A DNA stretch of 60,228 bases from an uncultured Prevotella sp. (GTDB lineage Bacteria; Bacteroidota; Bacteroidia; Bacteroidales; Bacteroidaceae), in the NCBI GenBank assembly GCA_947167845.1, contig CAMVJQ010000006.1:1-60228 (forward strand), given 5' to 3'. The position numbers and the translations under genes were made by a program. The notes under the pieces were generated by a model. It was not told the origin of the DNA. It worked only from the letters and a program-made list of their open reading frames with translations, and made no database searches. Positions 59,829 through 60,228 of the stretch are shown here, piece after piece; position 1 is the first letter of the stretch, and each line of letters opens with the position of its first letter.

Positions 59829-60228
59829 TCATTCGACATACATCCGACTGACAAGCGTCTGGCACCAGCCATTCAGCAGAAGATAGACAATCTGAACAAG
59901 CCCAAAGGCTCGTTAGGCCGCCTTGAACAACTGGCGATGCAAGTGTGCCTCATCCAGCAGACACTACAGCCGTCGCTGGCCCATCCCTGCCACCTGCTGC
60001 TGGGCGGCGATCACGGCATCGAGCGTGAGGGTGTCAGCGTCAGTCCGCGCGAGGTCACCTGGCAGCAGATGATCAACTTCACCCGTGGCGGAGGCGGCGT
60101 GAATATGTTCTGCCGCCAGCACGGCTTCCACTTGCGCGTGGTCGATGTCGGTGTGGATTACGACTTTTCTTCCGTCCCCCTCCTACAGAATGACCATTCT
60201 TTCGTCCCCCTCCTACAGAATGACCATT
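59823..60228 (+). CDS. cobT: Nicotinate-nucleotide-dimethylbenzimidazole phosphoribosyltransferase (partial)
   Basis: The first 135 codons of CobT, which activates the lower ligand base to alpha-ribazole phosphate. LNKPKGSLGRLEQLA (about residues 24-38) and LLGGDHGIEREGVS (about 63-76) are family motifs. After VVDVGVDYDF (about 106-115) the usual sequence is replaced by a 10-residue tandem repeat, SSVPLLQNDH then SFVPLLQNDH, up to the window edge. The frame remains open, so the gene may carry an in-frame insertion or be disrupted beyond the edge. Confidence 0.9.
   Translation, partial: MKSFDIHPTDKRLAPAIQQKIDNLNKPKGSLGRLEQLAMQVCLIQQTLQPSLAHPCHLLLGGDHGIEREGVSVSPREVTWQQMINFTRGGGGVNMFCRQHGFHLRVVDVGVDYDFSSVPLLQNDHSFVPLLQNDH
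60168..60227. repeat. 30-bp tandem repeat inside cobT
   Basis: Two copies of a 30-bp unit (60168-60197 and 60198-60227) containing GTCCCCCTCCTACAGAATGA differ at one position. The CCCCTCCTACAG part is the arm of the intergenic palindromic array at 15880-16017. More copies may follow beyond the window. Confidence 0.9.

Overview
The window is a stretch of Bacteroidales chromosome, most likely Prevotella or a close relative. The evidence is the recurring promoter form TTTG, about 19-20 bases, then TAnnTTTG, the weak ribosome sites, PorZ of the type IX secretion system, a C10 (streptopain-like) peptidase fused to BspA-type leucine-rich repeats, PorT-like outer-membrane barrels, a secreted protein with a Prevotella-like C-terminal segment, and butyrate kinase. 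Most of the window is ordinary core genome. One accessory patch lies at about 15.8-27.2 kb, and short interspersed repeats are unusually abundant.

Layout. 0-6.9 kb: the tail of an unidentified gene, a large palindrome, then dtd, three small membrane proteins, a MazG-like protein and deoC in one operon; a polyprenyl diphosphate synthase gene (-) and polA (+) diverge from a shared promoter region. 6.9-8.1 kb: a Y1 (REP-associated) transposase with an extra C-terminal SLOG/DprA-like domain and REP sequences inside its own gene. 8.0-9.8 kb: three envelope genes on the minus strand. 9.9-12.4 kb: ychF, lgt and a TonB-C protein. 12.5-15.7 kb: mutS and a cytidylate-kinase-like gene. 15.7-18.2 kb: a secreted OB-fold protein between two palindromic GC-rich repeat arrays.

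18.2-22.3 kb is the accessory core. A formate/nitrite transporter gene (FNT, 21.7-22.3 kb) has a second copy of its 3' end at 18.2-18.45 kb. The 3.2 kb between these direct repeats holds a small winged-helix ORF, an MntA/HepT toxin-antitoxin pair, a structured RNA gene whose promoter unit is duplicated upstream of mntA, an AT-rich envelope protein, a truncated gene and a relic of hicA that still has its operator-like palindrome. 22.3-27.2 kb: alanine dehydrogenase, a gene-free repeat-bearing stretch, a barrel protein, the C10-LRR protease and a Fic protein with a palindromic promoter.

27.3-37 kb: an EamA transporter, butyrate kinase, leuS, a YitT-family protein, rdgB, porZ and nadA. 36.97-37.37 kb is an AT-rich gene-free stretch with seven DnaA-box-like 9-mers, a candidate oriC. 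37.4-39.2 kb: rubredoxin, a family 9 glycosyltransferase and a DUF4254 protein. 39.4-46.6 kb: acpP, fabF and rnc, then a GH3-type adenylate-forming enzyme, an Ig-like lipoprotein and a DUF3108 protein. 46.6-51.4 kb: an aldo/keto reductase, a BlaR1/BlaI-type sensor-repressor pair and a GH8 glycosidase. 51.4-54.8 kb: a large PD-(D/E)XK nuclease-helicase. 54.9-60.2 kb: cobalamin functions, namely a FecCD/BtuCD-type ABC transporter, CobD, CobC, CobS, CobU and the start of CobT, which together assemble the nucleotide loop of B12.

Four short repeat families (12-bp CCGCAG units, C-rich CGCTCCCCCG units, AT-rich ATTATGAATT units and CCCCTCCTACAG units) occur between genes and also inside open reading frames in lengths that keep the frame, including in the transposase, the BlaR1-like sensor, the helicase and CobT.
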